From Epiperipatus broadwayi (Eukaryota; Onychophora; Udeonychophora; Euonychophora; Peripatidae): a stretch of 64,000 nucleotides of DNA. The notes under the pieces were generated by a model. That model was not told where the DNA came from. It was given only the letters and a program-made list of their open reading frames with translations, and did no database searches. The stretch is taken from positions 9,578,411 to 9,642,410 of the forward strand of contig JAQFVV010000013.1 of assembly GCA_028023455.1 (NCBI GenBank), read 5' to 3'. Shown one piece after another: positions 63,371 through 64,000 of this stretch; position 1 is the stretch's first letter, and the number at the start of each line of letters is the position of its first letter. The position numbers were made by a program, and so were the translations under genes.

Positions 63371-63470
63371 AACCATTTCACTATATATATATATATTGTA
63401 TTGCCCACATTCTTTTTAAAAACCATTTCACTATATATATATATATTGTATTGCCCACATTCTTTTTATA
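63371..63470. repeat. 50-bp tandem duplication
   Basis: AACCATTTCACTATATATAT to ACATTCTTTTTAAA occurs twice in a row, the second time with one change. This looks recent. Confidence 0.9.
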
Positions 63471-64000
63471 TGTCAACAAAAAGATGAAAACATCTATTTA
63501 CTTTTAGATTTATTTATTCGATCTCTTTCATTTAGTTACTATGTACTATCTTTGAAGGTTGCTGGTTTTTCAGGTAGATAATAATATCACTGGTAGCAAG
63601 CTACCGATAATATAATTTCTCTGCTACTAAATTATAACACTGATCATCCAAGCACTTTATTTATTTAAGGAAAAACCCTTTAGGTGCCAGTTAATTACAG
63701 GAGTAACTAATGTGCTTGCTCAATCAACTACGAATTTAGTACCTAACCTCCCAGCTAGCTCATCAGACTTTAGCTATTTTCAATTCTCCACATATACTAT
63801 GAATATCTATTCCCAATATTTATGTCATAAATATTTGACCAATAGAACACAACTTTGTTATTAACTCTTATGACATGACTCCCTCCCCTATTTTCAATCT
63901 TACTTAACAATAGTTAAAAGACTTATTTCACAAACCTTTAACCAATAGAATGCACTGACATGATTAACTTTATGGCATGAGTCCCTCATTACTTTCAATC
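63471..64000. other. AT-rich DNA, nothing recognised
   Basis: A small inverted motif near 63575-63615 (TATCACTGGTAGCAAGCTACC) and two short similar segments around 63825 and 63940 (TGACCAATAGAACAC, TAACCAATAGAATGCAC). No gene. Confidence 0.35.

Overview
This is strongly AT-rich eukaryotic DNA, almost certainly from a large-genome invertebrate animal. The evidence is an axonemal dynein heavy chain gene split by very long introns, Penelope-like elements (PLEs) with GIY-YIG endonucleases, Gypsy and LINE remnants, tRNA-derived SINEs and hAT-type ends. A mollusc such as a cephalopod would fit, but the sequence does not settle this. There are no bacterial-style operons, rRNA genes or CRISPR arrays. 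Most open frames are chance or repeat-derived.

Host gene: six minus-strand exons (53376-53546, 22074-22202, 21768-21979, 14845-15045, 3214-3370, 3047-3136) have GT/AG borders and compatible phases. They read as 320 continuous codons of the tail-to-linker region of an axonemal dynein heavy chain. The gene runs off the window at the low-coordinate end, and probably at the high end too. Its introns of about 31.2, 11.5 and 6.7 kb hold almost everything else.

Layout: 4.4-9.6 kb is a young LTR element with 2.2-kb LTRs around a 0.73-kb core. 10.1-13.5 kb has two head-to-head PLE palindromes. 14.3-16.9 kb has fold-back and inverted repeat arrays and an inverted SINE pair. 19.0-20.1, 24.9-26.6 and 33.8-34.6 kb hold three copies of a tandem-repeat retroelement with a unit of about 450-466 bp and 11-13-bp target-site duplications. 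22.6-29.5 kb is bounded by hAT-type ends and contains one of those copies. 32.4-35.9 kb is a PLE with inverted terminal arms, split by another copy. 36.2-46.7 kb is a decayed minus-strand Gypsy element with 1.95-kb LTRs. 48.1-49.5 kb is a non-autonomous DNA transposon with an 8-bp duplication and telomere-like repeats inside. 49.7-50.4 kb is a LINE remnant, 54.1-55.3 kb a second Gypsy remnant, and 58.3-59.5 kb another PLE remnant.

The most interesting signal is shared by three repeat classes: PLE termini, the 466-bp tandem family and a tRNA-SINE. Each carries a CTGAWGA, short stem-loop, GAAAC motif resembling the hammerhead ribozyme core. All three also occur as head-to-head inverted copies, and the tandem family has TPRT-like target duplications. 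This suggests retrozyme-like and SINE parasites mobilised by PLE machinery. That is an inference, because no catalytic fold or activity can be shown from reading alone.
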